This document shows, in pieces, positions 1 to 7,732 of a stretch of 31,897 bases of DNA. The stretch's first letter is position 1. Each line of letters starts with the position of its first letter. The stretch spans positions 1-31,897 of the forward strand of contig JAKITM010000019.1 in NCBI GenBank assembly GCA_021648045.1, given 5' to 3'. The stretch is from Lysobacterales bacterium. GTDB lineage: Bacteria > Pseudomonadota > Gammaproteobacteria > Xanthomonadales > SZUA-36. The translations under genes were made by a program, and so were the position numbers. The notes beneath the pieces were generated by a model. That model saw nothing but the letters and a program-made list of their open reading frames with translations, made no database searches and had not been told where the DNA came from.

Positions 1-105
1 GACCTGACAGAACAGAAAGACTAGATAACAAGTGATGCCCTAATAGCCCGAAAATCGGGAAGGGGATATTTTAACCAGAGGCTTGACTTTGTGCTTCATA
101 GAAGG

Positions 106-123
106 GTGGGCATTTATGCCCAC
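106..123 (-). other. Hairpin just after the dusB stop codon
   Basis: A perfect 7-bp stem (GTGGGCA / TGCCCAC) with a 4-nt loop lies 3 nt beyond the dusB stop. It could be a weak terminator or an mRNA 3' protective hairpin. No uridine tract follows it on the minus strand, so calling it an intrinsic terminator is not secure. The remaining bases 1-105 hold only a second small stem (47-59, CCCGA/TCGGG) and no supportable gene. Confidence 0.35.
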
Positions 124-126
124 GCG

Positions 127-1119
127 TTAAGCAAGTTTTCTAAGACAATGCTCCAACTCACTAAGCTGCAAAGAAGCATCCTCAATGGTTAATAATTCAC
201 GCATATTAGCAGCCAGAATTTCCGTACTTAAAGGATTCCTAACCCCCGCATAACCATGCAGATACCAGTCTATATGTTTTCTAGCAATGCGTACGCCACT
301 ATTTGGGCCATAGAATTCATGCAATGCCTGAATGTGGCCCAGCATTACCCGACTGAATGTTTCACTGTCCGGTGGCGGTAATTGTTTTCCGGTGGCGAGA
401 TAGTGATGGATTTGTTGAAATATCCAGGGGTTGCCATGGGCTGCCCGACCAATCAACAAACCATCCGCGCCGGTTTCTTCCAATACCATTTTGGCTTTTT
501 CTGGCGTGGTGATATCGCCGTTCGCCAGCACCGGAATACTCACGGCTTTCTTTACCTGCCGGATGCTGTTGTACTCCGCATTACCCTTATACTTTTGCGC
601 TCGGCTGCGGCCATGAATTGCTAGCGCCTGGATTCCACAGTGATCGGCAATTGTGGCAATCTCAATCGCATTATTATGCGTTTCACTTAGGCCGGTGCGA
701 ATTTTAAGGGTTACCGGTATCTCAACGGCATTCACCACCGCAGTTAGAATTTTTTCTACCAGAGCGGGGTCGGCAAGCAGGGCAGAACCAGCCATTTTTT
801 TACACACCTTTTTCGCCGGACAGCCCATGTTTATATCAATAATTTGGGCGCCAATATCGAGATTATAGCGGGCGGCATCGGCCATTACTTCAGGGTCTGT
901 GCCTACAATTTGAACAGCGATAGGTTCGGATTCGCCCGTGTGATCGGAACGCCATTGGCTCTTTCTGGTATGCCTCAACTCGGGGTTTGAGGTAACCATT
1001 TCTGAAACGGTGTAAGCCGCACCTAATTTAGAGCAAAGTTGACGGAAAGGGCGGTCAGTTACCCCAGCCATAGGTGCGAGACCTGCAACACCAGACCATT
1101 TCCAGGGACCTATCTGCAT
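127..1119 (-). CDS. dusB: tRNA-dihydrouridine synthase B
   Basis: FMN- and NADPH-dependent enzyme that reduces uridine to dihydrouridine in the tRNA D-loop; cytoplasmic. The N-terminal APMAGVTDRPFR segment is the flavin-binding start of the TIM barrel. The segment DINMGCPAKKVCKK carries the catalytic cysteine (about residue 100), and VTLKIRTG, AIHGRSR and NGDI are family barrel motifs. The AKKVCKK context is that of DusB rather than DusA or DusC. I chose the ATG at 1117-1119 over the TTG just upstream because an AAGG ribosome site sits 7 nt before it. That site overlaps the stop of the upstream TraB-like gene, so the two are probably translationally coupled. In many gammaproteobacteria fis follows dusB; only 126 bp remain here and fis does not start in them as far as I can see. 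About 330 residues, full length. Confidence 0.95.
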   Translation of the reverse strand: MQIGPWKWSGVAGLAPMAGVTDRPFRQLCSKLGAAYTVSEMVTSNPELRHTRKSQWRSDHTGESEPIAVQIVGTDPEVMADAARYNLDIGAQIIDINMGCPAKKVCKKMAGSALLADPALVEKILTAVVNAVEIPVTLKIRTGLSETHNNAIEIATIADHCGIQALAIHGRSRAQKYKGNAEYNSIRQVKKAVSIPVLANGDITTPEKAKMVLEETGADGLLIGRAAHGNPWIFQQIHHYLATGKQLPPPDSETFSRVMLGHIQALHEFYGPNSGVRIARKHIDWYLHGYAGVRNPLSTEILAANMRELLTIEDASLQLSELEHCLRKLA

Positions 1120-1128
1120 CAAGTCGCC

Positions 1129-2340
1129 TTAGCTGAGGGCACTGAAGATTTGATAACCGGCAATCCAGGTGCCGAGACCGGAACCTAAGTTAGCAAAGAA
1201 AAACACCAGTAAAATTCGGGTGGCGGGGTTTCTAAACCAGCCTTTTATTGAGGTAACATCATCGCGTAATTTTTCGAACTCTTCTACCTTAGGCTTGTGG
1301 ATCCAAGTTTCAACCAGTCCAGTAACCATCCCAGCACCTACAGCCGGATTTAAAGAGGTTATCGGGGCGGCAATAAATGCACTAAGAATGGTCAACGGAT
1401 GACCGCGCGCGATAGCGGTTCCCAATGCCGAAAGTGTGCCATTAATAATCACCCACAGGCCGATCAATTTCCAGCCGAGTTCAGGTTCGCGGGAAAAACC
1501 AATAGCGAAGCCGGTAATGACCAAGGCGGTAATTAACCATGGAATCATTTTTGGCCATTTTGCTGGTTTGGGCAGCGTATCAAGCTTATCAATGGTGGTT
1601 TGTGGGTCTTGCTGGTCATCAGTTAAGTGCTGATTCATTCCTGCCATGTGCCCGGCACCAATAACAACCAACACTTTCTTATATTCATCAGTACTATCAT
1701 TTGAGGAGTTCAGCAAGCGCAGACGCGAAGCCATGTATTCATCGCGCTCTGCTATTAGGCTGTGAAATATTTCTGGTGATTGCTCGGCGAACTCGGTGAA
1801 AGTAGATTCAAGAATATCACCCTGTTTTAGATTCTCGATGTCTTGCTCGGAGATATCATCTTTGCTGAACATGCTCGCCACTAATCCCGAAAACATCACA
1901 AACCGTCGCCAGAAGGGCATTGAGCGATAGACGCGCTTGAGGGTGGTGTTGAGGTCGCGGTCAATGATTTGCAACTGCGCACCAGTGTCTTTGCTGGCTT
2001 GAATAGCGGCGACCATTTCAGCACCCGGTTCAATTCCGAACTGATCTGCCAAACGGCGTTGATAGGCACCCAGTGCCAGTGATGCCATCAGCAGGCCGGC
2101 TTTGCGTTGCCTCAGCACATCAAATAAATCCATTTGCCGCCAGCGTTGGTCACCGGTTAGTGATTGATAGCGGGCATCGCATAATTCGATTGCAACTACA
2201 TCAAAGTCATTCTCATTAATGAGGCGTTTGACTTCATCCGCACTGTTTTTAGAAACATGCGCTGTTCCCAGGACGGTGTATTCAACCCCATCTCGGTGGA
2301 TGATTTTTATGGGTTCTTGGTTGGTGTTTTCTGATGTCAT
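1129..2340 (-). CDS. TraB/PrgY-type membrane protein
   Basis: 403 residues. The soluble N-terminal half has the TraB/PrgY/GumN signature: GTAHVSKNSADEV near residue 23, AIELCDAR near residue 50 and VIGAGHMAGM near residue 225, with conserved G-x2-H positions. The C-terminal part (about 260-403) holds four or five hydrophobic helices, including a Gly/Pro-rich pair around HPLTILSAFIAAPITSLNP and a final helix ending at the C terminus. Family knowledge: Enterococcus TraB/PrgY reduces pheromone activity, and an erythromycin-esterase/ChaN-like metal-dependent hydrolase fold has been proposed. The bacterial housekeeping role is not known, so no substrate is claimed. The gene ends 9 nt before the dusB ATG, so the two form one minus-strand unit. 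The ATG is clear, but no strong ribosome site is visible. Confidence 0.85.
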   Translation of the reverse strand: MTSENTNQEPIKIIHRDGVEYTVLGTAHVSKNSADEVKRLINENDFDVVAIELCDARYQSLTGDQRWRQMDLFDVLRQRKAGLLMASLALGAYQRRLADQFGIEPGAEMVAAIQASKDTGAQLQIIDRDLNTTLKRVYRSMPFWRRFVMFSGLVASMFSKDDISEQDIENLKQGDILESTFTEFAEQSPEIFHSLIAERDEYMASRLRLLNSSNDSTDEYKKVLVVIGAGHMAGMNQHLTDDQQDPQTTIDKLDTLPKPAKWPKMIPWLITALVITGFAIGFSREPELGWKLIGLWVIINGTLSALGTAIARGHPLTILSAFIAAPITSLNPAVGAGMVTGLVETWIHKPKVEEFEKLRDDVTSIKGWFRNPATRILLVFFFANLGSGLGTWIAGYQIFSALS

Positions 2341-2374
2341 ATTATATTGGTTCTGTTATAAGTTTAAAAAAGCA

Positions 2375-2404
2375 TCTCTCGCAAAGGCGCAAACAACGCA
2401 GAGG
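2375..2404. repeat. Possible dispersed intergenic repeat
   Basis: The short gap between the TraB-like gene and the small secreted protein contains a run built from CTCTCGCAAAGGCGC followed by AACAACGCAGAG. I recall similar 'cgcaaag-cgcaaa-acgcagag' stretches recurring between genes in many unrelated environmental bacterial genomes, but I cannot check copy number here. No coding sense is evident. Confidence 0.3.
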
Positions 2405-2427
2405 AAAAACACTTGGAAATATTTTCA

Positions 2428-2721
2428 TTAATCAGCGGGTTTTTGCACCGCGGTTATTACTTGGTCATTTTCAAAAAACACGGTGAAATCTTGATACTCC
2501 CATCGGGTAATGGGTGGTTCGCCGATAGCGGGATGTTCCTTTAGTGGCTCGCCGTATTGCTGGCGAACTGTGGACATGCTCAAGCCGTTTTGTGGAAACT
2601 CGGGGCGAGTATCGCTGGTATCAGCATCTGGTATAAGCAAAACATCTGCAGTCGTAGTGACTGGCAGTAGTAATGGCAATATTAGGATGACCAAGATAAT
2701 GGGTAATAAATTTGATTTCAC
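2428..2721 (-). CDS. Small secreted conserved protein, BamE-like
   Basis: Roughly 97 residues if started at the GTG at 2719-2721; a GTG at 2728-2730 would add three residues. Frame-open sequence continues upstream into rsgA, but that part has no start-site support and would bury the signal sequence, so it is excluded. Residues 2-22 are a hydrophobic export signal (SNLLPIILVILILPLLLPV). The mature part contains MSTVRQQYGEP, then PPITRWEYQDFTVFFEND and a C-terminal VITAV. This 'G-x-S-M-x2-V-x3-YG-x-P ... RWxYxxFxVYFExD' pattern recurs in gammaproteobacterial hypotheticals and resembles a single BamE/SmpA-like alpha-beta unit. There is no lipobox cysteine, so it should be periplasmic. It sits downstream of rsgA on the same strand. 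Function unknown. Confidence 0.6.
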   Translation of the reverse strand: MKSNLLPIILVILILPLLLPVTTTADVLLIPDADTSDTRPEFPQNGLSMSTVRQQYGEPLKEHPAIGEPPITRWEYQDFTVFFENDQVITAVQKPAD

Positions 2722-2806
2722 GCTGTTCACTCTATTCCAGTTTATTAATGTGGTTTCGTGGGGGCTTATTATACGCGCGTGAACGGGCTGGATGTAGTTC
2801 GCTTGA

Positions 2807-3706
2807 TTATTCAGTAAACATATCGAGGGCTTGGGTATAGGCTTGATAGCGAGCTGCCGGAAGCTCACCTGTCTCCACGGCCGCTTTTACCCCGCAGTCG
2901 GGTTCATGGGTGTGCAGGCAATTGGAAAACCGACAGTTACCTGACCACTGGCTAAATTCAATAAAGCCTTGCTCCAGTTGGTGTGCTGGCATGGTCCACA
3001 GGCCAAACTCCCAGACACCTGGCGAGTCGATGATCTGACCGCTCTCGGGCAAATAATAAAGCGTGGTTGCGGTGGTTGTGTGTTTGCCTTTCTGGGTGGC
3101 ATTGGAAATGGTTCGGGTCTGTAATTCCCGTTCAGGGAAGATAGTATTAATTAAGGAGGATTTTCCGACACCTGACTGGCCAACCAGAATGCTGCACTTA
3201 TTATTTAGAGCAGCCTCCAGGCTGTTAGCGCCCGCAGGAGATTTACAGGAAGTTTGAATAACCGGGTAGCCGAGCGAGTTCAAATAGTCGAATTGAATTT
3301 GCATGCGCTCGCTGATTTCAGGGTGGTCGTTCTTGAGATCGGTTTTATTGAAAACCAGCAAAGCTTTCAAATTTAGGTTTTCTACTGCAACCAGATAACG
3401 GTCCAATAAGTGCGAGGGTGGAGACGGGTAGGGACACACCACAATAACAACCTGGTCGAGGTTGGCGGCTACGGCATGTTTACGCAACCGGGCATCGCCG
3501 CGATAAAAACAACTGTGCCGAGGCAAGATTTTTTCCAGGCTGGCTTGCTTGACCTGATAATCGGCCTTAATCAGGATGTTGTCACCACAGAGCGGTCGTC
3601 CTAATTGGCGGCGGTAACGGCACTCAAGTAAGTCGCCAGCTTCTGTACGCACAACCCCGTGGCTGCCGTAGGAGGTGATTACCTGGGCTTGAATTATCTC
3701 GCTCAT
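2807..3706 (-). CDS. rsgA: Small-subunit ribosome biogenesis GTPase RsgA
   Basis: Circularly permuted GTPase that helps mature the 30S subunit, checking the decoding centre late in assembly; 299 residues, normal for the family. The N-terminal OB-fold (about 1-70) is followed by the permuted G motifs: NKTD (120-123, G4), SCKSPAG (153-159, G5), GQSGVGKS (176-183, G1) and DSPG (227-230, G3). The C-terminal zinc motif C258-x4-C263-x-H265-x5-C271 matches the family spacing exactly. The ATG is supported by family length, although no clear Shine-Dalgarno site precedes it. It is divergent from orn, an arrangement conserved in many gammaproteobacteria. Confidence 0.97.
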   Translation of the reverse strand: MSEIIQAQVITSYGSHGVVRTEAGDLLECRYRRQLGRPLCGDNILIKADYQVKQASLEKILPRHSCFYRGDARLRKHAVAANLDQVVIVVCPYPSPPSHLLDRYLVAVENLNLKALLVFNKTDLKNDHPEISERMQIQFDYLNSLGYPVIQTSCKSPAGANSLEAALNNKCSILVGQSGVGKSSLINTIFPERELQTRTISNATQKGKHTTTATTLYYLPESGQIIDSPGVWEFGLWTMPAHQLEQGFIEFSQWSGNCRFSNCLHTHEPDCGVKAAVETGELPAARYQAYTQALDMFTE

Positions 3707-3772
3707 GCTAACGCGCTCGTATTAATGTAAAGTGCAAGGGAGTCAATTTCTGAGAATCTTAGCAGCAGGCTC

Positions 3773-3781
3773 TGGTATAGT
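3773..3781 (+). promoter_or_regulatory. Candidate extended -10 promoter for orn
   Basis: TGGTATAGT in the 105-bp rsgA/orn divergent gap fits the extended -10 pattern TGn-TATAaT, 31 bp before the orn ATG. There is no good -35 hexamer at the matching distance, which extended -10 promoters can tolerate. Confidence 0.4.
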
Positions 3782-3811
3782 TCTAGATTGCCTAACGCTG
3801 TTGATGAAAAA

Positions 3812-4375
3812 ATGCCTGAACAAAATAAACAACTCCGTCTTATTTGGATTGATCTGGAAATGACCGGTCTAGACACTAATAATGACCGCATCATAGAAAT
3901 CGCCACTATTGTAACGGATTCTGAATTAAACGAACTGGCAACTGGGCCGGAACTTGCAATTTCTACGCCTTTAGCGGCATTAGAGGCGATGGATGCCTGG
4001 AATACCCGCCATCATAGGGATTCTGGCTTGTGGCAACGGTGCATTGAATCCAATGTATCTACCAGTGATGTGGAACAGGCAACACTGGCATTTCTTGCCG
4101 ATTGGGTGGCGCAAGGTGCCTCGCCGATGTGCGGCAATAGTATTTGTCAGGACCGGCGGTTTTTATCGCGGCTGATGCCGGAGCTTGAAGCCTGGTTTCA
4201 CTACCGTAATCTGGATGTTAGCACACTGAAAGAATTGGCCAGTCGCTGGTCTGCAGATATCCTTTCGGGGTTTAATAAAGACAATAAACATGAAGCTCTT
4301 TCTGATATTCGTGAGTCGATTAAAGAATTGCAGTATTACCGGCAATTTATGGGGCGGTTGGGAGGAAAATCTTAA
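3812..4375 (+). CDS. orn: Oligoribonuclease
   Basis: DEDDh 3'-5' exonuclease that degrades 2-5 nt RNA fragments, including pGpG from c-di-GMP turnover; cytoplasmic homodimer. Motif I is WIDLEMTGLD near residue 12 (catalytic Asp and Glu), motif II lies in GNSICQDRRFL, and motif III is HEALSDIRESIKELQYYR with the general-base His and final Asp. WNTRHH and SGL are further family marks. The reading frame is open from a TTG 24 nt earlier, but I use the ATG at 3812, which gives 187 residues, close to the roughly 181 of E. coli Orn. It is divergent from rsgA, the usual neighbour. Confidence 0.96.
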   Translation: MPEQNKQLRLIWIDLEMTGLDTNNDRIIEIATIVTDSELNELATGPELAISTPLAALEAMDAWNTRHHRDSGLWQRCIESNVSTSDVEQATLAFLADWVAQGASPMCGNSICQDRRFLSRLMPELEAWFHYRNLDVSTLKELASRWSADILSGFNKDNKHEALSDIRESIKELQYYRQFMGRLGGKS

Positions 4376-4684
4376 ATACGAGAATCACTCTGATTAGCGC
4401 AATAAAAGCTTAATTAGAACACAGGCCATTTAACAATTGATTATCAAAATGCAAAACACTGAAAAATACGCTGGAATGGTGATTTATATTGGAATCTTAG
4501 CGAAAAAAAACACTCCAAAACACAGTAATTTTCTTGCAAACAGGGTGCTTTCCTGTTATTAATAGTCACGGTTTAACAGTAATTTAATAAATTCATTATT
4601 ATTCGGTAACAACACTTTTAGAATGTTAAAGTGAAGCCGGTAAATTTTACTAGTGATATCAGTCATATACAGGGAGACATCATA
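4376..4684. other. 309-bp intergenic region, receptor promoter region
   Basis: AT-rich gap between orn and the TonB-dependent receptor. It holds a candidate promoter (see 4534-4562), an A-tract near 4502-4510 and the receptor ribosome site AGGGAG at 4671-4676. No convincing small ORF, RNA gene, riboswitch or Fur-like operator was recognised. Confidence 0.5.
4534..4562 (+). promoter_or_regulatory. Candidate promoter for the TonB-dependent receptor
   Basis: TTGCAA (4534-4539) and TATTAA (4557-4562) are separated by 17 bp, and a TG lies two bases before the -10. This leaves a 5' leader of roughly 115 nt before the ATG at 4685. Match quality is moderate. Confidence 0.35.
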
Positions 4685-7615
4685 ATGACTAGCAGCATAA
4701 ATGCAAAAAAGAAGGTACTTTGGCGGATTTCCCCGCTGCCCTTCGCCATCGCACTTGCACTTTCCGTAGCCCCGGTTTGGGCGCAGGATGAAGATGCAGT
4801 AGAAGACGCAGTTGAGGAAGTAACAGAGACAGCAGGAGAAAAAGCGGCTGACCTTGGTCGTATTCAAGTAACAGGCTCACTAATCAAGCGTCAAGATTTT
4901 ACTTCTACTTCACCCGTTCAAATTATAAATGCTGAGACTATGGCTCAGGTTGGGCAACTTGAAATAGCTGATATCCTGCAAGGAAATACGATAGCTGCAG
5001 GTTCAACACAGTTGAACAATCAGTTTGCTGGTTTTGTAGTGCAAGGTGGTACAGGTGTACAGACACTTGATCTGCGTGGTCTAGGTTCTAGTCGGACATT
5101 GGTCTTATTGAATGGTGGCCGAGTGGGTGGCAGTGGTACTCGCGGGCAAGTTAACTCTCTCGATTTAGCTACTATTCCTGATATAGCAGTGCAGCGTGTC
5201 GAACTTGTGCTCGACGGTAGTTCTTCAATTTATGGTTCTGATGCGATTGCTGGTGTTGCTAACATCATTACCCGTCGTCAAGTGGATGGCTTTGAATTTA
5301 ATGCATTAACAGAATTACCAGAAGCAGGTGGTGGCGAACTCGTTCGTGCGGCATTAATTACTGGTTGGAATTCAGACAAAGGTAGTGCAACTCTTTCAGC
5401 GCAATGGCAATATCGTGAAGCTCTGACAGTTGGAGATCGTGATTTTTTGAGTTGCTCTGAGCCTCTGTTCCGGGATGCTGCGGGTAATTCAATTGATAGG
5501 GAAGATAGATCAATTACTGCTGGCACCGCAATTTCTGGCTGTCAGGATCTATATCACAATACAATCTTAGATCTGTTTACTGGCGCGCGTTATATACCAT
5601 CACCAGATGGGGTTACCATCGGACCATTCCCGGGTTATCGCCCACGCCAAAATGGTCGTTATGATGATGCTGGTGGCGAAGCATTTTATGAGGATGTATT
5701 AACTGAAACATATACTCAGTCTGCGTCTGCACTTAATCAAATGGAACGCTTTAATGTATATGCAACCTTTGATTACGCTTTCGACTTCTGGGGAGGAGTG
5801 GATTGGAGCGCGGATGTCTTATATAGCAACCGTAAAACCGAAACAATCGGTTGGCGTCAATTCTTCCCGGCAATTAGTAGTTCTGCTTTCATCCCTTATG
5901 ATGATGACCCGTCCTACAATCCAGGATTAACACTATCGCTACCGGTGATGCCTTATCCTTCTAATTCAGCAATTGATGTAGACTTTTTCTATGTTAAAAC
6001 TGGCTTGCAAGGTGTGTTACCAACGGACAGTTACTGGAGTTGGCAAGTAAATGCTTCCTACTCTCGTTCAGATGGCGAATATACTCGTAACTCTATCTTA
6101 GCTTCGAGATCATCTGATATTTTCGCAGGTGGAACCAACGCACCACTGGTTGATTTCTTTGATCCTGGGTTCTTGAATGGTGAGCGCATGGATGAATTAG
6201 TAAGAGCAATTGGTGTTAATCAAACAGGTAATACTGTTTATACTGAATTTACGACCAATGCGATTATTACCGGTGACCTATTTGAACTACCTGCAGGTAC
6301 AGTAGGCATTGCGGGTGGTGTTGAATATCGTACATTTAGTATTGACGATCAACCTAGCCAAGAGTCTCGCGAAGGTAATTTGTGGGGTGAGTCTTCAGCA
6401 TTGGTTACCAAAGGTACTAATACAGTTAAAGAGGCATTTGTCGAATTAGAAGTTCCGTTACTTGCAGGGATACCTGGAATTGAAGAGTTGACACTTAATG
6501 TTTCCGCACGAACTTTCGACTACGATTTTGGTGGTGGTGATACTGTTTGGAAAGCAGGCCTAGGCTGGCGTGTAGTTCCAAGTGTTCTGGCTCGTGCAAC
6601 TATCGGTACATCCTATCGTGCCCCCGCTTTGTTTGAGCTGTTTCTAGGTGATCAAACAGCATTTGCTGGGCAGCTTGGTATCGATCCATGTATTACTTGG
6701 GGCGACAGCGTGAATGATAATGTTCGTGCTAATTGTGCTGCTGAGGGTATACCTGATGACTATGCAGGAGGCGGCGCGTCTGCCACGGTGATTTCTGGTG
6801 GTGGTGCAGCTAACCTAAGTTCTGAGACATCAGATGCGATTACTTTCGGCTTAGTTTGGACACCCGAATTTACTGATTTAAGTATCGCGGTTGACTATAT
6901 TGATATCACAGTAAATGACCAGATAGCACAACTTAGTGCAGCCTCTATTGTTTCTGGTTGTTACAGTGGTGAGAATTTCCCAAATTCATTTTGTGATCTG
7001 CTTACTCGTGCACCGGGCAACGACCCATTATTCCCGTTTAACATAACCGAGGTTAATGACAGCTTTGTGAATGTTAATGAGCAAAGGTATAAAGGCATTG
7101 ACCTTAATGTTGTCTGGAATAAAGATCTCGATTTTGGTCAGCTTGAAGTTGCTATTCAAAGCACTTGGAATCTGGAAAATAACCGACAATTGTTTGCCCC
7201 AGGCTCAGTTGAAGGCTTTGATACTGAAGATAGTGTAGGTACTATTGGTAGCCCGGAAAATGTCACAAACTTTAGAACAAGTTTTAATTGGGAAGACTGG
7301 AGATTCAACTATTTGGTTCAATATATCGGCGAAACTGACGAGTCACCATTTGTAGATGCAGAAACTACTTACTTTGGTTTCGATCCTGCATTTAGAGATA
7401 TCACTCTGGAGGATGCTTTCTACCACACTGTCTCGGTGATATATCAGCAAGCCGATTGGGATGTTTTATTCGGTGTCAACAACTTGTTTAATGAAGAGCC
7501 GGATACTATATCTGCTGGAGTGGCTACGCGTAGAGGCAATATTGCTCTCAATGCTACTCAATATGATATCTTGGGTCGCCGCTACTTTGTGCGCTTCAAC
7601 TATCGTTGGCAATGA
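4685..7615 (+). CDS. TonB-dependent outer-membrane receptor
   Basis: Energy-coupled outer-membrane importer, 976 residues from the ATG at 4685. That start is preferred over an upstream GTG because AGGGAG lies 8 nt before it and a signal peptide begins there (basic KKK, hydrophobic core, cleavage near APVWAQ, about residue 34). An acidic linker precedes the plug domain (about 55-190): IQVTGSLIKR, SPVQIINAETM, a LDLRGLGSSRTLVLLNGGR core and SSSIYGSDAIAGVANIIT are classic plug motifs. The rest is a 22-strand barrel with a conserved FNEEP segment near the C terminus and a final aromatic strand (YFVRFNYRW). This subtype is abundant in Alteromonadales and Xanthomonadales. Ligand is unknown; an S9 peptidase immediately downstream suggests peptides. 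A strong terminator follows, so the pair is probably not one simple transcript. Confidence 0.93.
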   Translation: MTSSINAKKKVLWRISPLPFAIALALSVAPVWAQDEDAVEDAVEEVTETAGEKAADLGRIQVTGSLIKRQDFTSTSPVQIINAETMAQVGQLEIADILQGNTIAAGSTQLNNQFAGFVVQGGTGVQTLDLRGLGSSRTLVLLNGGRVGGSGTRGQVNSLDLATIPDIAVQRVELVLDGSSSIYGSDAIAGVANIITRRQVDGFEFNALTELPEAGGGELVRAALITGWNSDKGSATLSAQWQYREALTVGDRDFLSCSEPLFRDAAGNSIDREDRSITAGTAISGCQDLYHNTILDLFTGARYIPSPDGVTIGPFPGYRPRQNGRYDDAGGEAFYEDVLTETYTQSASALNQMERFNVYATFDYAFDFWGGVDWSADVLYSNRKTETIGWRQFFPAISSSAFIPYDDDPSYNPGLTLSLPVMPYPSNSAIDVDFFYVKTGLQGVLPTDSYWSWQVNASYSRSDGEYTRNSILASRSSDIFAGGTNAPLVDFFDPGFLNGERMDELVRAIGVNQTGNTVYTEFTTNAIITGDLFELPAGTVGIAGGVEYRTFSIDDQPSQESREGNLWGESSALVTKGTNTVKEAFVELEVPLLAGIPGIEELTLNVSARTFDYDFGGGDTVWKAGLGWRVVPSVLARATIGTSYRAPALFELFLGDQTAFAGQLGIDPCITWGDSVNDNVRANCAAEGIPDDYAGGGASATVISGGGAANLSSETSDAITFGLVWTPEFTDLSIAVDYIDITVNDQIAQLSAASIVSGCYSGENFPNSFCDLLTRAPGNDPLFPFNITEVNDSFVNVNEQRYKGIDLNVVWNKDLDFGQLEVAIQSTWNLENNRQLFAPGSVEGFDTEDSVGTIGSPENVTNFRTSFNWEDWRFNYLVQYIGETDESPFVDAETTYFGFDPAFRDITLEDAFYHTVSVIYQQADWDVLFGVNNLFNEEPDTISAGVATRRGNIALNATQYDILGRRYFVRFNYRWQ

Positions 7616-7642
7616 TTTGATATCTAACAGCTAGGCAATAAA

Positions 7643-7682
7643 GTTAAACGGCGCTTCGGCGCCGTTTAACTTTCATTTTTTT
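7643..7682 (+). terminator. Strong intrinsic terminator after the receptor gene
   Basis: A perfect 12-bp stem (GTTAAACGGCGC / GCGCCGTTTAAC) is closed by a C(UUCG)G tetraloop and followed by TTTCATTTTTTTT. It begins 27 nt after the receptor stop and is the best terminator in the window. Confidence 0.95.
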
Positions 7683-7732
7683 ACTACAAACACACAACAG
7701 ATTTTATAGTATAAATATTAAGGATGTTTCAT

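Noticed and set aside
1..24. Open frame at the left edge on the plus strand ending in a stop at 22-24, possible tail of an upstream gene
   Set aside because: Only seven codons are visible, and another frame is also open to 33, so no gene can be supported.
2722..2868. Upstream extension of the small secreted protein into rsgA
   Set aside because: It would overlap rsgA and bury the signal peptide; GTG starts at 2721 or 2730 explain the protein better.
4631..4684. Earlier GTG start for the TonB-dependent receptor
   Set aside because: The extra 18 residues precede the signal peptide and the AGGGAG ribosome site fits the ATG at 4685.
4376..4684. Search for a riboswitch or Fur-like operator before the receptor
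   Set aside because: No recognisable cobalamin, TPP or Fur-box pattern was seen.
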